Shown in pieces: positions 61,564-62,000 of a stretch of DNA of 62,000 nucleotides. Under the pieces are notes generated by a model. That model did not search any database, had not been told where the DNA came from, and saw only the letters and a program-made list of their open reading frames with translations. Source of the DNA: Tubiluchus corallicola. Lineage: Eukaryota > Priapulida > Priapulimorpha > Priapulimorphida > Tubiluchidae. The position numbers were made by a program, and so were the translations under genes. Where the stretch lies: NCBI GenBank assembly GCA_030141605.1, contig JAQGDQ010000035.1:757501-819500 (forward strand). Reading direction: 5' to 3'. How positions within the stretch are numbered: the stretch's first letter is position 1; every line of letters begins with the position of its first letter.

Positions 61564-61891
61564 TCTGTACCCAAAATTCTTTAATAATCCATACAAAAAA
61601 TGAATAGCAAACTTCATAATATCAGATGAATGAATACTGCGTGATGTGGCAAAACAATTCATCAAGTATATATGCCCAACTTTTTGGAAACATTTTTCTA
61701 ACATATACTAACTAGCTCAGTATCTAGATATTTTCAAGAAGCAATTCAGATATTATTTATTTTCAAATTATTTTCAAACAATATTTTATGAAGCATTCTA
61801 CTACTAAGCTACGAAGCGACAGCATTCCAAGCGAGACAAAATTCCAAAAAATTTATCAGCATACAATTGTCGTACTTTTGAGTTTACTTAC

Positions 61892-61975
61892 ATAACCACT
61901 TCCACTCATACGCGATTTCCGCTCCTTTGTCAGAATGCACAAGGTTCTCTTCAATTCTGGCAGCCAGACGAAACA
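61892..61975 (-). CDS. Candidate internal exon near the right edge
   Basis: On the minus strand AG|TGTTTCG opens FRLAARIEENLVHSDKGAEI and AYEWKWL before a strong donor, TTAT|GTAAGT. The peptide is amphipathic and clearly protein-like. The acceptor side is poor in pyrimidines, and an in-frame TAA lies just upstream, so the exon must begin close to 61975. It ends in a phase that does not fit the exon at 58921-59082 directly, so one or more exons must lie between if both belong to one gene. No family recognised. Confidence 0.4.
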
Positions 61976-62000
61976 CTATTTACTTTGTGTGCTATTGTGT

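Overview
The window is animal nuclear DNA: AT-rich, with spliced genes carrying GT-AG introns, three-exon RNF7 and multi-exon SLC24 and Ly6-type genes, tRNA-derived SINEs, several non-LTR retrotransposon families, hAT and pogo/Tigger DNA elements and many microsatellites. The mix suggests an invertebrate, probably aquatic; the phylum cannot be fixed from sequence alone. Most open frames are short, so the real genes were rebuilt by joining exons at splice signals with matching phase.

Layout. (1) 462-2593 (+): last four coding exons of a K+-dependent Na+/Ca2+ exchanger (SLC24/NCKX), entering from the left edge. (2) 3580-4400: an old reverse-transcriptase fragment and a long GA microsatellite. 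(3) 4691-13792 (+): a complete four-exon gene for a small secreted, probably GPI-anchored Ly6/uPAR three-finger protein, with a 6.4-kb first intron. (4) 14.2-20.9 kb: an hAT MITE with a perfect target duplication, SINE and LINE remains, and a duplicated repeat unit ending in (TA)n. (5) 21021-23845 (+): complete RNF7/RBX2 (cullin-RING ligase RING subunit). (6) 27.1-38.2 kb: a transposon island with a larger hAT copy holding a long hairpin, a nearly intact LINE, a 66-bp tandem repeat, two pogo-like elements that both kept a PCNA-binding-like C-terminus, an L1-type ORF1 remnant and a second LINE lacking its catalytic box. (7) 38-54 kb: mostly non-coding, with LINE fragments on both strands, a cluster of tRNA-SINEs and an L2-like LINE with endonuclease and reverse transcriptase. 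(8) 54.2-57.2 kb: a minisatellite split by an insertion, and an unexplained open frame. (9) 57.2-62 kb, minus strand: a 257-codon first exon of an unrecognised protein crowded with PKA-type R-R-x-S sites, and candidate exons of a second minus-strand gene ending at 58921 and entering from the right edge.

The genes are unrelated neighbours: a membrane ion exchanger, a cell-surface three-finger protein, a ubiquitin-ligase RING subunit and one or two unidentified genes. No operon-like arrangement, CRISPR array or rRNA gene is visible. The points most worth following are the Ly6-type gene, the multi-PKA-site protein and the pair of PIP-box-retaining pogo relics.
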